A DNA stretch of 64,000 nt from DATAEE01 sp036257535 (GCA_036257535.1 DATAFJ010000169.1:1-64000); one strand, 5' to 3'; counted from the first letter of the stretch, positions 30,974 through 40,772 are shown. Numbers and translations: made by a program. The notes: generated from the sequence alone by a model not told the origin.

Positions 30974-33900
30974 ATGAGGTTCGCGATCGCCCTTATCGTC
31001 GCACTGCTCCTGCCGGCAGGCGCCGCCGCTCAATCGGCCGATGCCACCCTGACCGGAACCATCAAGGACTCCAGCGGCGCCGTCGTCCCCGGCGTCACCA
31101 TCACGGCCCGCAACACGGGCACCAACGAAACACGAACGGCGGTCACGAGCGCAGAGGGGCTCTACCGCATCACGAACCTGCCGCGCGGCCCGTACGAAGT
31201 AAAGGCGGAGCTGCAAAGCTTCAAGACGATCACGCAGTCGGACGTGCTACTCACCGTCGGCGACACCGTGCGGCTCGATTTCTTGATGGAGCTCGGCGCG
31301 TTGTCGGAAGTAGTCACGGTCGAATCGCAGGCGTCGCTCATCAACACGGAAGAGGGACGCATTTCGAGCCTCGTCGACGAGAAGCGCGTCGCGGAGCTGC
31401 CGCTGAACGGCCGGAACGTGTTCCAGCTGATCGAGCTGCAGCCGGGCGCGGTCGGCAATCCCGGCAACGCGGTGCTTGGCGGCTCGGCGGGCGGCAACTC
31501 CGCGTTCGTCAACGGCCAGCGGAACCGCGCGAACAACTTCCTGCTCGACGGCACCGATAACAACGATCAGTTCACGGCAGGGCGGCCCGCCGTCAATCCG
31601 AACGTCGACGTGATCCAGGAGTTCCGGATCTCGTCCAACAACTTCTCCGCCGAGTTCGGACGCAACAGCGCCTCCGTCGTGAACGTCGTCACCAAGTCCG
31701 GCACGAACACAGTGCACGGCACCGTGTACGAGTTCCTGCGGAACGACGCGCTCGACGCGCGGACGGTCTTCGCCGTGAAAGTCGACCCCCTGAAGTTCAA
31801 CCAGTTCGGCGCGACGACGGGCGGTCCGATCTTCCGCGACCGGACGTTCTTCTTCGCGTCGTACGAGGGCCTGCGCCTCACGCGGGGCGTCACGCTGGTT
31901 CGCACGGTTGAGACGCCGGAGTTCCGTCAGCTCGTCGCGCAGCGGTTCCCGAACTCGATCGCGAACTTCCTGTTCCAGAACTTCCCGTCGCCGAACCCGA
32001 CGAGCAACATCCGCGATACCGGTCAGCCGGTGTCGGGTCTGCAGACGCAGAGCTCGCTCAACGATCCGAACGTGGCGGGCAATCCGAACTACACCCGGGC
32101 GGGCGCGCTCTTCACCAACAGCGCCCAGGCGCGGCCGGACGGCAGTCCGGACATCGGCACGGCGAACATTCCGCTCAGCGAAAAGACCGACGGCGATCAG
32201 CTCAGTTTTCGAATCGACCAGGAGCTGACGTCGAACCAGCGGCTGCTCGGCCGCTATCTCTGGGACGACCGCCTGACGGACGACAAGCAGACGATCGTCC
32301 GGGACGGCTTCAACCAGCCGATTTCCGAGAAGGGACAGAACTTCACCGCCGCCCACACGTGGATTGTCAACAGCAGCACGGTGAACGAAGCGAAATTCGG
32401 CATTTCGTGGCGCGAGCGCGGCCTGACGGCAATCAACGAAGGGGTGCCGAACATCGCGTTTGACGACGGGCTGATTAGTTTCGGCAATCTGCCGACGAAC
32501 CCGGCCGTGTTCGCCCAGTACACGTTCCACTGGGTCGACACGGTGTCGATGAATCTCGGCAATCACGGCATCAAGTTCGGGGGCGAGATCCGGCACGTCC
32601 GCGACAACTCCGACTTCGCGGTGCGCCGGGGCGGCTACCGGTTCTTCAGCATCCACGACTTCGCGCAGGACGAGGTGCAGTCGGTCGACATTCTCGGCAT
32701 CAACCCTGGCACCGGCCTCATCGAGCCCAACATCCGGAACTTCCGCTTCTGGGAGAGCGGCATGTTCGTCCAGGATGACTGGAAAATCCGGCCGAACCTC
32801 ACGCTGAATCTGGGGATCAGGCACGAATGGTACGGCCGTCCGTCCGAGAAGAACGGGCTGTTGACGAACCTGATCCTCGGTCCCGGCGACGACATCTTCG
32901 CGCAGATTGCGACGGGGACGGTCGGCCGGGTCGATCAGGTGGTCCCCAACGACTTCAACAACTTCGCGCCGCGGCTGGGCGCCTCCTGGGATCCGCGGGG
33001 CGACGGCAAGTACGTCTTCCGGGGCGGATGGGGCATGGCCTACGAGCGACTGTTCAACAACTCGATCACGAACATCCGCTTCAATCCGCCGGACTATTCG
33101 TTTACGGTCGCTTCGCCCGTGTTCGTGGCGGCGCACGCGCGCGTCCCGATTGCGTACGGGCCTCGGAACCCCGACGGATCGGTTCGGAACGAGGCGATCA
33201 CGATCGAGGGAGAGAACAACAACATCGGCGTTCAGGATGGCCTGGGGATCGTCGGCAACATCATCGGGTGGAACTCGGCGTTCGGTAACTCGCAGCAGTC
33301 GCTGCGCGTGCCCGACCCGAACACGAAGGACGCATTCACCTACAACTGGTTCGTCGGCGGCCAGACCGAGCTGATGTGGAACATGGTGTTCGAGGCGAAC
33401 TACGTCGGCAACATCGGCCGCAACTTCGGCCGGTTGGTCGACTACAACACCCTCCGCGGGGACCTCTTCGACGGCCGGCTCGATCGCCTGAACCCCGGCT
33501 TCGGCGGCATCAACTTCCGGGCGATGCTCGCGCACACCGAGTACCACGGCGGGCAGTTCCAGCTGAACCGGCGGTTCTCGAAGGGCTACTCGTGGCAGGT
33601 GTCGTACACCGTCGGCAAGGCGAAGGACAACGGTTCGGACGTCCAGGTGGCGGGCGGCCCGGTCGACGCGCGCGACCTCGAGCTCGAGTTTTCCGTCTCC
33701 GACTTCGACGTGAGGCACCGCTTCGTCGCCAACTGGCTCTGGGAGCTGCCGTTCTTCAGGAACACGACCGGTGTGAAACACGCACTGCTGGGCGGCTGGC
33801 AGCTCAACGGGATCACCGCGCTCCAGAGCGGGTTCCCCTTCAGCGTCACCACGAACCGCGCGTTCGGCGCCGGCGGCGACTTCAACGGCGACGGCGTGCG

Positions 33901-34258
33901 GAACGACCGGCCGAACCAGCCGTCGTTCGGCACGGACATCAATGCCGAGACGCAGGACTATATCGACGGAGTGTTCACGGCGTCGGATTTCCCCATTACG
34001 GGGTTCATCATCGGCGACCTGCCGCGGAACGCCTATCGCGGTCCCGGCTACGCGAGCACCGACCTGTCGATCTTCAAGGACTTCGTGCTGCCGTGGGGAA
34101 GCGACACGCGGCTGCAGTTCCGGTGGGAGGTGTTCAACGTCTTCAACCGGGTCAACCTGCGGCTGCCGCAGGGCAACCTCGCGTCGCCGCAGTTCGGCCG
34201 CTCGACGCAGGCGTTCGCGGCGAGAGAGATGCAATTTGCGCTGAAGCTGATCTTCTAG
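30974..34258 (+). CDS. TonB-dependent receptor, Oar-like, with carboxypeptidase-regulatory domain
   Basis: The 1094-aa outer-membrane protein starts at ATG 30974, with GGAGGGGAG 3 nt upstream. A signal peptide (about 1-19, ending AGAAAQS) is followed by a CarboxypepD_reg-like beta-sandwich (ATLTGTIKDSSGAVVPGVTI, AEGLYRITNLPRGPYEVKAE), a plug region (VAELPLNGRNVFQLIELQPG, NFLLDGTDNND) and a large 22-strand-type barrel. NVVTKSGTNTVHGTVYEFLR and FFFASYEGLR are signatures of the acidobacterial Oar-like receptors. The C-terminus ends in Phe (FALKLIF), as required for outer-membrane insertion. Likely imports a polymer fragment or metal complex; the ligand is unknown. Confidence 0.92.
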   Translation: MRFAIALIVALLLPAGAAAQSADATLTGTIKDSSGAVVPGVTITARNTGTNETRTAVTSAEGLYRITNLPRGPYEVKAELQSFKTITQSDVLLTVGDTVRLDFLMELGALSEVVTVESQASLINTEEGRISSLVDEKRVAELPLNGRNVFQLIELQPGAVGNPGNAVLGGSAGGNSAFVNGQRNRANNFLLDGTDNNDQFTAGRPAVNPNVDVIQEFRISSNNFSAEFGRNSASVVNVVTKSGTNTVHGTVYEFLRNDALDARTVFAVKVDPLKFNQFGATTGGPIFRDRTFFFASYEGLRLTRGVTLVRTVETPEFRQLVAQRFPNSIANFLFQNFPSPNPTSNIRDTGQPVSGLQTQSSLNDPNVAGNPNYTRAGALFTNSAQARPDGSPDIGTANIPLSEKTDGDQLSFRIDQELTSNQRLLGRYLWDDRLTDDKQTIVRDGFNQPISEKGQNFTAAHTWIVNSSTVNEAKFGISWRERGLTAINEGVPNIAFDDGLISFGNLPTNPAVFAQYTFHWVDTVSMNLGNHGIKFGGEIRHVRDNSDFAVRRGGYRFFSIHDFAQDEVQSVDILGINPGTGLIEPNIRNFRFWESGMFVQDDWKIRPNLTLNLGIRHEWYGRPSEKNGLLTNLILGPGDDIFAQIATGTVGRVDQVVPNDFNNFAPRLGASWDPRGDGKYVFRGGWGMAYERLFNNSITNIRFNPPDYSFTVASPVFVAAHARVPIAYGPRNPDGSVRNEAITIEGENNNIGVQDGLGIVGNIIGWNSAFGNSQQSLRVPDPNTKDAFTYNWFVGGQTELMWNMVFEANYVGNIGRNFGRLVDYNTLRGDLFDGRLDRLNPGFGGINFRAMLAHTEYHGGQFQLNRRFSKGYSWQVSYTVGKAKDNGSDVQVAGGPVDARDLELEFSVSDFDVRHRFVANWLWELPFFRNTTGVKHALLGGWQLNGITALQSGFPFSVTTNRAFGAGGDFNGDGVRNDRPNQPSFGTDINAETQDYIDGVFTASDFPITGFIIGDLPRNAYRGPGYASTDLSIFKDFVLPWGSDTRLQFRWEVFNVFNRVNLRLPQGNLASPQFGRSTQAFAAREMQFALKLIF

Positions 34259-34263
34259 CAATC

Positions 34264-34344
34264 TGATGCCCGATGCCGAATGCCGAATGCCGAAAAGCGA
34301 CCTCCAGGCCGTTTTGGGCATTTTGCATTCGGCATTGGGCATTA
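34264..34344. repeat. Palindromic ATGCCGAATGCC-type repeat
   Basis: Left arm 34264-34296 carries ATGCCGAATGCCGAATGCCG. Right arm 34312-34344 is its imperfect complement TTTTGCATTCGGCATTGGGC. The element starts 6 bp after the receptor stop and extends into the sulfatase gene, where it encodes the first ~24 residues. Confidence 0.75.
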
Positions 34345-36216
34345 GCAGCGGCGGCACTAGTGTCGGCGGCGTGTGCGGCGGAGCAGCCGCCGACGCAGCC
34401 GAGGTCGATCGTTCTCGTCACGATCGACACGCTGCGCGCCGATGCGATCGGTAAGGGAACGCCGGCGCTCGAGCGGCTTCGCGCCGAATCAATCGACTTC
34501 ACACAGGCGATCACGGTGGCGCCACTGACGCTGCCGTCGCACGCGTCGCTTTTCACGGGCCTGTTTCCGCCGGCCCACGGCGCGCGCGACAACCATCTCT
34601 TCACGCTCGCGGAGGGCATCCCAACCTACACAGAGATGTTGAAGTCGGCTGGTCATGCGACCGGCGCGTTCGTTGGCTCGATCGTGCTCGGCAAGCGCTA
34701 CGGGCTGGCGCGCGGGTTCGGCGAGTACGACGATCAGGTCACCGGGCCCGAGCGGTCCGGCGCCGACACCGTCGCCCGGGCGTCGGCGTGGCTGTCTCGC
34801 GCCCGTGAGCCCTTCTTCGTGTGGCTGCATCTGTTCGAGCCGCACGCGCCGTACACGAGCGGCAGTTACGCGGGTGACGTGGCCGAGGCGGATCGGCACA
34901 CGGGACAGCTCCTCGACGCCGTGCGCGCGCGCGGAATGTGGGATCGCGCCGTGGTCAGCGTCACGTCGGACCACGGCGAAGCGCTCGGCGATCACGGCGA
35001 GGCGACGCATGGATTCTTCATCTACGATTCGACGCTGCGGATTCCGTGGCTGCTTCGGGCGCCGGGCGTCACCCCGACCCGCTACCCTCACCAGGTCCGC
35101 ATCATCGACATCATGCCGACGACGATGGCGGTTGCAGGGGCGAGTCGTGTGAACGCCGGCGGCGTCGTCACCGCCGTGACCGCCGTGGACGCCGTCGACG
35201 TCAGCGCACACGTCGCCGGCCAGACGGATCCCACGCTCGAGGCGTACGCCGAAACGCTGCTCCCGAAGCATCAGTTCAACTGGAGCGGCCTGCGCGCGTT
35301 GAGGACCGCCCAGTTCAAGTACATCGACGCGCCGCGGCCCGAGCTGTACGACCTCGAGAAAGATCCGGCGGAGCGTACGAGCGACGTCGGGGCCGCAGCG
35401 GGCCGGGTCACCGCGGGGAAGCTCGTACTGGCCGCGATCGACCGCCGCAGCAGGCAGGCCACACGCGGACCGGCCGCCGATAACGCGTTGTCGGACGCGT
35501 TTCTCTCGCTCGGCTACATCGGCTACGCGCCGCCGCCGTCGACGGGCGAGGCCGCGCTTGCCGATCCAAAGGACAAGGTTGGCGTCTATCGTCTCGTGAT
35601 GCGCGCGATCGAGGAGTCGGAGCGCGGCGACCGCGCCCGGGCGCTCGCGACGCTGGCCGACGCCGCGAAGCAGGATCCCGACGTCGCCCAGACGCACTTC
35701 CTGGCGGCGTCGATCCTGGGCCAGGAGGGCCGGTTTCGCGAAGCCGCGGCCGCTCTCGAGCGCACGCTGGCGCTCAATCCGCGCTACACGGCCGCGCGAT
35801 TCAAGCTCGCGCTGGCGCGGCTCCGTCTCCGCGACCACGCCGCCGCCGAGCGCGAGCTGGATCTCGTATTGAAGGACGAGCCGGACAACGTCCGCGCGAT
35901 CCACAATCTGGCCGCGGTGGCGTACTCGCGAGGCGACCTGGCTCGCGCCGAGACGCTCGAGCGGCGTGCGGTCCAGATCGACGCCAGCTACGTCGAGGCG
36001 TGGAACACGCTCGGCGCCATCCACATCGTCCGCCGCGAGGCGGCGCCGGCGCTCGAGGCGCTCAAGCGCGCCACGGCGCTCGCGCCGCGGAACGCCCAGG
36101 CGTTCGCGAACCTCGCGCTCGCGTACCGGCTGGCTGGCGACATCAGCGCGGCAGACGCCGCGGCGGCTCAGGCATGCACGCTGGACCGCAGATTCTGTTC
36201 TGGTGCGGCACGATGA
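34273..36216 (+). CDS. Sulfatase-like alkaline-phosphatase-superfamily lipoprotein with TPR repeats
   Basis: The 647-aa protein has a lipobox ending in Cys34 (ALVSAACAAEQPP). A sulfatase-like domain follows: SIVLVTIDTLRADAIG (metal Asp), PLTLPSHASLFTGLFPPAHG and SVTSDHGEALGDHGEATHGF. The position of the formylglycine Cys/Ser (CxPSR) is Thr in TLPSH, so sulfatase maturation is not expected; the Thr may act as nucleophile as in phospho-transferases of this superfamily. Residues about 420-640 hold five or six TPRs (for example ALERTLALNPRYTAARFKLA). The first 24 residues are encoded by a palindromic repeat, so the real start may lie later. The substrate is unknown. Confidence 0.85.
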   Translation: MPNAECRKATSRPFWAFCIRHWALAAAALVSAACAAEQPPTQPRSIVLVTIDTLRADAIGKGTPALERLRAESIDFTQAITVAPLTLPSHASLFTGLFPPAHGARDNHLFTLAEGIPTYTEMLKSAGHATGAFVGSIVLGKRYGLARGFGEYDDQVTGPERSGADTVARASAWLSRAREPFFVWLHLFEPHAPYTSGSYAGDVAEADRHTGQLLDAVRARGMWDRAVVSVTSDHGEALGDHGEATHGFFIYDSTLRIPWLLRAPGVTPTRYPHQVRIIDIMPTTMAVAGASRVNAGGVVTAVTAVDAVDVSAHVAGQTDPTLEAYAETLLPKHQFNWSGLRALRTAQFKYIDAPRPELYDLEKDPAERTSDVGAAAGRVTAGKLVLAAIDRRSRQATRGPAADNALSDAFLSLGYIGYAPPPSTGEAALADPKDKVGVYRLVMRAIEESERGDRARALATLADAAKQDPDVAQTHFLAASILGQEGRFREAAAALERTLALNPRYTAARFKLALARLRLRDHAAAERELDLVLKDEPDNVRAIHNLAAVAYSRGDLARAETLERRAVQIDASYVEAWNTLGAIHIVRREAAPALEALKRATALAPRNAQAFANLALAYRLAGDISAADAAAAQACTLDRRFCSGAAR

Positions 36217-36443
36217 TTCAGAATGCGGTGCAGGTCACGAAGATCTTGCGAGCCACGGATTACGCGGATCGGCACGCCGACGCCGCGCATCGCGCGGCGC
36301 TCGAAGGCACGACGCCACGGACGTGAGCCGGTTACACGATGGCTCAGCTCACGTCCGCGGCGTCGTGCCTTTTAGCCTGGCCCAGGCTTCGCCTGGGCCG
36401 TCGGCGTGCCGATACGCGGATAAGATCCTGCGCATTCTGAATC
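36215..36443. repeat. Nested long inverted repeat
   Basis: Outer arms GATTCAGAATGCG (36215) and CGCATTCTGAATC (36431) are perfectly complementary. Inner 23-nt arms at 36306-36328 and 36347-36369 pair with one mismatch. CGGCACGCCGACG and CGTCGGCGTGCCG pair between them, and a separate small hairpin lies at 36377-36398. It begins on the sulfatase stop codon and is followed by AATCCGTGTAATCCGTGG-type sequence to about 36485. No coding capacity is seen. It could also fold as a terminator in RNA. Confidence 0.75.
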
Positions 36444-36503
36444 CGTGTAATCCGTGGCTAACGAGATCCGCGTAATCCGCGGCTTGAATACAAGAGGACT
36501 GCC

Positions 36504-39500
36504 ATGCGACGAATCGTCCTGATCGTTGTTTCCGTCACTCTGTGGCTCGCGTCCTCGCCGTCCGCGGCCAGGAACGATCGGCCGCCCACGCCACTCGACG
36601 GCCTCGAGTGGCGGCACATCGGTCCCGCGGCCTTCGGCGGCCGGATAGACGATGTCGAGGCGGTGGAGTCGAACCCGAAGATCATCTTCGTCGGGACGGC
36701 CTCGGGCGGCATCTTCAAGACCGTCAACGGCGGCACGACGTGGATGCCGGTGTTCGACCGCGACGGCGGCTCGCTCTCGATTGGCGACGTCGCGATCGCG
36801 CCGTCCGATCCGAACATCATCTGGGCGGGATCAGGCGAGCCGAACAACCGGCAGAGCTCGTCGTGGGGCGACGGCGTCTACCGATCGATCGACGGCGGCG
36901 AGACGTGGACGAACGTCGGCCTGCGCGACAGTCACCACATCGGCCGCGTGGTGATTCACCCGCGCGATCCGAACACGGTCTACGTGGCGGCTCTCGGTCA
37001 CCTGTGGGGACCGAACGATGAACGCGGCCTCTATCGCACGCGCGACGCCGGCCGCACATGGCAGCAGGTGCTCAAGATCGACGCCGACACGGGCGTCGTC
37101 GATGTTGCGCTGGACCGCGACGGCAGGACGCTTTTTGCCGCCGCGTACCAGCGGCGGCGGCGCGGCTGGGGCTTCGTCGGAGGCGGCACCGGCAGCGGCC
37201 TCTACCGTTCCCTCGACGCCGGCGACACGTGGCAGAAGCTTGAAGAAGGACTGCCCAAGGGCGTCGTCGGCCGCATCGGCGTCGAGATCTCGCGCAGCAA
37301 TCCAGACATCGTCTACGCGGTTATCGAGCACAAGGAGGGCGGCGTTTTCCGATCGGAGGATCGCGGCAACACCTGGACGAAGCAGAGCTCGACGAATCAG
37401 CGTCCGATGTACTACAGCCAGATCAGGATCGATCCGCGGAACCCCAACAAGATCTGGATGCTCGCGTCGCCGCTGTTTCTCTCGATCGACGCCGGCAAGA
37501 CGTTCACGACCAAAGGCACCGGCGATCGCATCCACGTGGATCATCACGGCCTCTGGATCGACCCATCCGATCCGGACCATCTGATCCTCGGCAACGACGG
37601 CGGTCTGTACGTATCGCAGGACGGCAGCCGCACCTGGCACTTCGTCGACAACCTGCCGATCGGTCAGTACTACGACATCAGCATCGACAACCGCGATCCG
37701 TACTGGGTCTACGGCGGCACGCAGGACAACGGCACATGGGCGCTTCCGAGCCGGACGTTCAGCTCGCTCGGCATCGCGAACCCCGACGTCGTCAATATCG
37801 CCTATGGCGACGGCTTTTACACTCAGCCCGATCCACGCGACGCGCGCGTGGTCTACGCAAACTCCCAGAATGGCCGCACGTACCTCGTGGACTCAGATAC
37901 GCGGGAGGAGAAGGGCATTCGCCCAGTTCCGACGGACCCCAAGGAAACGTATCGCTTCAACTGGAGCACGCCCATGCTCCTGTCGCCGACGAATCCCGAC
38001 GTCGTTTATTACGGCGGCAACAAGCTGTTCCGGACGAGCGACCGCGGCATGAAGTGGGAAGTCATCAGCCCGGACCTCACGCGAAATCAGGAGTGGAAAA
38101 AGCTGCCGGGCTTCTTCGCGCGCGGCGGCGAGCGCAACGAGGACACGCTCTCGCGAGACGACGGCGTCGGCGATTTCGGGACGATTACGGCTATCGGCGA
38201 GTCACCCCTGAAAGCGGGCATTCTCTACGTGGGCACGGACGACGGGAACGTGCAGATGTCGCCGGACGGCGGGAAATCGTGGCAGAACCTGACGTCGAAA
38301 TTCCGGCTACCCGGAGCGCGATGGGTCAGCCGCGCCGTCGCGTCACGCCACGGCGAGCGGACCGCATACGTCGCGTTCGACGGCCATCAAGACGACGACT
38401 TCAAGCCGTACCTGTTCCGGACGACCGACGGCGGCGACTCGTGGTCGTCGATTGTCGGCGACCTGCCGGACGGCATGGTGATCAACGCGTTCGAGGAACA
38501 TCCGCGCCGTCCGGACCTGCTCTTCGCCGGTACGGAGTTCGGGCTGTACTACACGCTCGACGGCGGCAAGCACTGGACACTCGCCGCGGGCAACCTCCCG
38601 CGCGTGCCGGTCGACGACATCGTCATCAGCGCGAAAGACAACGATCTGATCCTCGGCACGCACGGGCGAAGCATCATCATCCTCGACGACATGTCGGTGC
38701 TGGAGCAGTCGACTCCGGCGATCATGACGTCCGACGTGCATGTGTTCGCTTCACGGCCGGCGATTCAGTTCTACGAGCACCGCATGCTGCCGACCCCCGG
38801 AGCGTCGGAGTTCTCCGGGCCGAACCCGCCGTACGGCGCGACAATCACGTACTACCTGAAGGATGCTCCGCCGGCGCCAAAACCGGAGACGAAAGCGGAG
38901 GAGAAAAAGCCGACCGGCACGTCAGGCACGACCGACCAATCCGACCCGGCAAAGCCGCCGGCGCCGCCTCCGCCGCGGCCGACGGTCAAGATCACCATCA
39001 CCGCACCGGACGGATCGGTCGTCCGCGAGCTCGAAGGACCGGATCGCAAGGGCATGAACCGCGTCGGGTGGGACCTCCGGTATCCGCTCGCCTTCAAAGT
39101 CGAGGAGAGCGACGAAGGCTGGTTCGGTCCGCCGAAGGGGCCGTTCGTGATGCCCGGCACCTACACGGTGAAGCTGAAGGCGCGCGGGCGCGAGGTGAAC
39201 GCGCCAGTCGAGGTTCGCAGCGATTCACGCGTCAAGACAACCACGGAAGGCCTGCAGGCCAGGCACACCGCGGCGCGCACCGCGGCGGAGCTGCAGCGCG
39301 CGTTCGTCGAGGGCGCATTGCTCATGCGCGACGCCGGCCGCCGGTTCGACGAGCTCGAGAAGCGCGTCAAGGAGAGCAACCACAAAGAGCCGCTGGTCGC
39401 CGAGACGGCGAAGACGATGGCGGACCTGCGCGAGAAGTTCAAGTCTGGCTGGGACGGGCCTCGATTCAAGATCTTCGATCTGGCCGGCCAGCTGCAGGCC

Positions 39501-39686
39501 TCGACCTCGGCGCCCACCGAGGCGCAGCTCAGAACCGTCGATCAACTCACGGCGGACCTGAGCGCGAACGTGGCGAAGCTCAACGCGTTCGTCGAGCGCG
39601 ATCTCCCGGAGCTCGAGCGCCGGCTGGCAGCCACAGGGCTCGACAAGCCAGCGCTGAAACCGGTGGCGCCGCCCAAGAAGCCCTGA
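36504..39686 (+). CDS. Secreted sortilin/BNR-repeat beta-propeller protein
   Basis: The 1060-aa protein has a signal peptide (about 1-21) and the start LEWRHIGPAAFGGRIDDVEA. It has at least eight Asp-box/BNR repeats such as VNGGTTWMPVF, IDGGETWTNVG, RDAGRTWQQVL, LDAGDTWQKLE, EDRGNTWTKQ and TDGGDSWSSIV. This is the VPS10/glycosyl-hydrolase-like ten-bladed propeller family common in secreted proteins of Acidobacteria and Bacteroidetes. A proline/lysine-rich linker (about 790-830) leads to a beta domain and a helical C-terminus ending LDKPALKPVAPPKKP. There is no recognised sialidase active site. A role in binding extracellular glycans or peptides is possible. Confidence 0.85.
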   Translation: MRRIVLIVVSVTLWLASSPSAARNDRPPTPLDGLEWRHIGPAAFGGRIDDVEAVESNPKIIFVGTASGGIFKTVNGGTTWMPVFDRDGGSLSIGDVAIAPSDPNIIWAGSGEPNNRQSSSWGDGVYRSIDGGETWTNVGLRDSHHIGRVVIHPRDPNTVYVAALGHLWGPNDERGLYRTRDAGRTWQQVLKIDADTGVVDVALDRDGRTLFAAAYQRRRRGWGFVGGGTGSGLYRSLDAGDTWQKLEEGLPKGVVGRIGVEISRSNPDIVYAVIEHKEGGVFRSEDRGNTWTKQSSTNQRPMYYSQIRIDPRNPNKIWMLASPLFLSIDAGKTFTTKGTGDRIHVDHHGLWIDPSDPDHLILGNDGGLYVSQDGSRTWHFVDNLPIGQYYDISIDNRDPYWVYGGTQDNGTWALPSRTFSSLGIANPDVVNIAYGDGFYTQPDPRDARVVYANSQNGRTYLVDSDTREEKGIRPVPTDPKETYRFNWSTPMLLSPTNPDVVYYGGNKLFRTSDRGMKWEVISPDLTRNQEWKKLPGFFARGGERNEDTLSRDDGVGDFGTITAIGESPLKAGILYVGTDDGNVQMSPDGGKSWQNLTSKFRLPGARWVSRAVASRHGERTAYVAFDGHQDDDFKPYLFRTTDGGDSWSSIVGDLPDGMVINAFEEHPRRPDLLFAGTEFGLYYTLDGGKHWTLAAGNLPRVPVDDIVISAKDNDLILGTHGRSIIILDDMSVLEQSTPAIMTSDVHVFASRPAIQFYEHRMLPTPGASEFSGPNPPYGATITYYLKDAPPAPKPETKAEEKKPTGTSGTTDQSDPAKPPAPPPPRPTVKITITAPDGSVVRELEGPDRKGMNRVGWDLRYPLAFKVEESDEGWFGPPKGPFVMPGTYTVKLKARGREVNAPVEVRSDSRVKTTTEGLQARHTAARTAAELQRAFVEGALLMRDAGRRFDELEKRVKESNHKEPLVAETAKTMADLREKFKSGWDGPRFKIFDLAGQLQASTSAPTEAQLRTVDQLTADLSANVAKLNAFVERDLPELERRLAATGLDKPALKPVAPPKKP

Positions 39687-39840
39687 GTGCAAATGACCTC
39701 GACAAAATTGCCCGGGCCATTCCAAAACTGGCAGCCCCAATTTCGTATCGGCGTTCTTCTGGGACCAGAAGCCGCTCGGCCAGACCGGGTTTCCCGACTG
39801 GGATGAGAAACAACTGGCGAGCTACAACCGAATCGCGACG

Positions 39841-40725
39841 GTGGGTGCTGCGCAGTGCGCTCGTGACGATCACTACGACGCCATCACCACGACCTATCAG
39901 CTTTACGCCCGCACGGGCACGCTGACGCACCTTGTGAACGCGCGTCGGTGGGCACTGCACCACCGGCGGGATCAGATCAATCTGTCCGGGCCCGACATCG
40001 GACATCCGCGATATCCGAGCCAGTACCTGAACAACACTCGTTACACGTTTCCCCAGGGGCTGATCCAGGACTACTTCATGTTCGGCGACGAGCAGGCCCG
40101 TCAGGCCTCCGCCATCGTCGTCGACAACTTCTACCTGCCGCATGCAGAGAGCTGGTACTACAAGGCGCCAAACACGCGCGGGTTCTGGACCGAGCGCGAG
40201 GCGGCGTTTTCGCTCATCGGCATCATGGCGCACTACGAGGGCACCGGGAACGCGGTGTACTTGAACAAGGTCCGCGACCGCGTGGCGTCGCTCCGCCGGA
40301 TGCAGGTGGACAACGGCGGCAGGGCGCGGGTCCACAACCTGTACGACCACGATCCGTCCGAGGGATGCGGGCAGCCGGACTACGGCAGCTCGCCGTGGAT
40401 GTCCGGGCTGCTGCTCGAGGCGATCATCAAGTACCACAAGCTCACGAACGATCCGCTTGCCCGCGAATCTATCCTGATGGCGGTCGACGACCTTCGCGCT
40501 CGATATCTGGCGACCGGCGACTACGCCTACCGGCTCACCGGCGCCCAGGTCTATCGCACGCTTGGGACGAGCCTCTTCAACACATCCGTCGAAAACGGCG
40601 TGACTGCCAGCCACAAGCACTACGACCAGCAGTTCCGCAGCAGCGGCCACTTCCCGGCATACCTCTCGGGCCCGGCCGCTCCGCCTCCGCCCTCCGCTCC
40701 CGCCAACCTTCGGGTCGTCCGATAG
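39841..40725 (+). CDS. Alpha/alpha-barrel domain protein, probably truncated at both ends
   Basis: The 294-aa frame starts at GTG 39841. The in-frame codons before it also read as protein (PNFVSAFFWDQKPLGQTGFP from 39736) back to a TGA at 39694 without any ATG/GTG/TTG, so the true 5' end with its signal peptide appears lost. The body has repeated helices (TTYQLYARTGTLTHLVNARR, GLIQDYFMFGDEQARQASAI, EAAFSLIGIMAHYEGTGN) like an alpha/alpha-toroid glycan-active domain. It ends PPPPSAPANLRVVR, the usual lead-in to a fibronectin type III domain, and then stops, so the 3' part also seems missing. No catalytic assignment is possible. Confidence 0.65.
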   Translation: MGAAQCARDDHYDAITTTYQLYARTGTLTHLVNARRWALHHRRDQINLSGPDIGHPRYPSQYLNNTRYTFPQGLIQDYFMFGDEQARQASAIVVDNFYLPHAESWYYKAPNTRGFWTEREAAFSLIGIMAHYEGTGNAVYLNKVRDRVASLRRMQVDNGGRARVHNLYDHDPSEGCGQPDYGSSPWMSGLLLEAIIKYHKLTNDPLARESILMAVDDLRARYLATGDYAYRLTGAQVYRTLGTSLFNTSVENGVTASHKHYDQQFRSSGHFPAYLSGPAAPPPPSAPANLRVVR

Positions 40726-40772
40726 AACGGGAAAGGTTCAACGATTTGGTCCGGTTTGGCGTCTAATGCCGC

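Noticed and set aside
31247..34357. A 1036-codon open frame antisense to the TonB receptor
   Set aside because: It mirrors the receptor's codons in GC-rich DNA, is rich in Arg/Glu/Val with no domain, and the receptor on the other strand is unmistakable.
36377..36398. Stand-alone rho-independent terminator
   Set aside because: The hairpin GGCCCAGGC/GCCTGGGCC lacks a T-run and is part of the larger nested palindrome.
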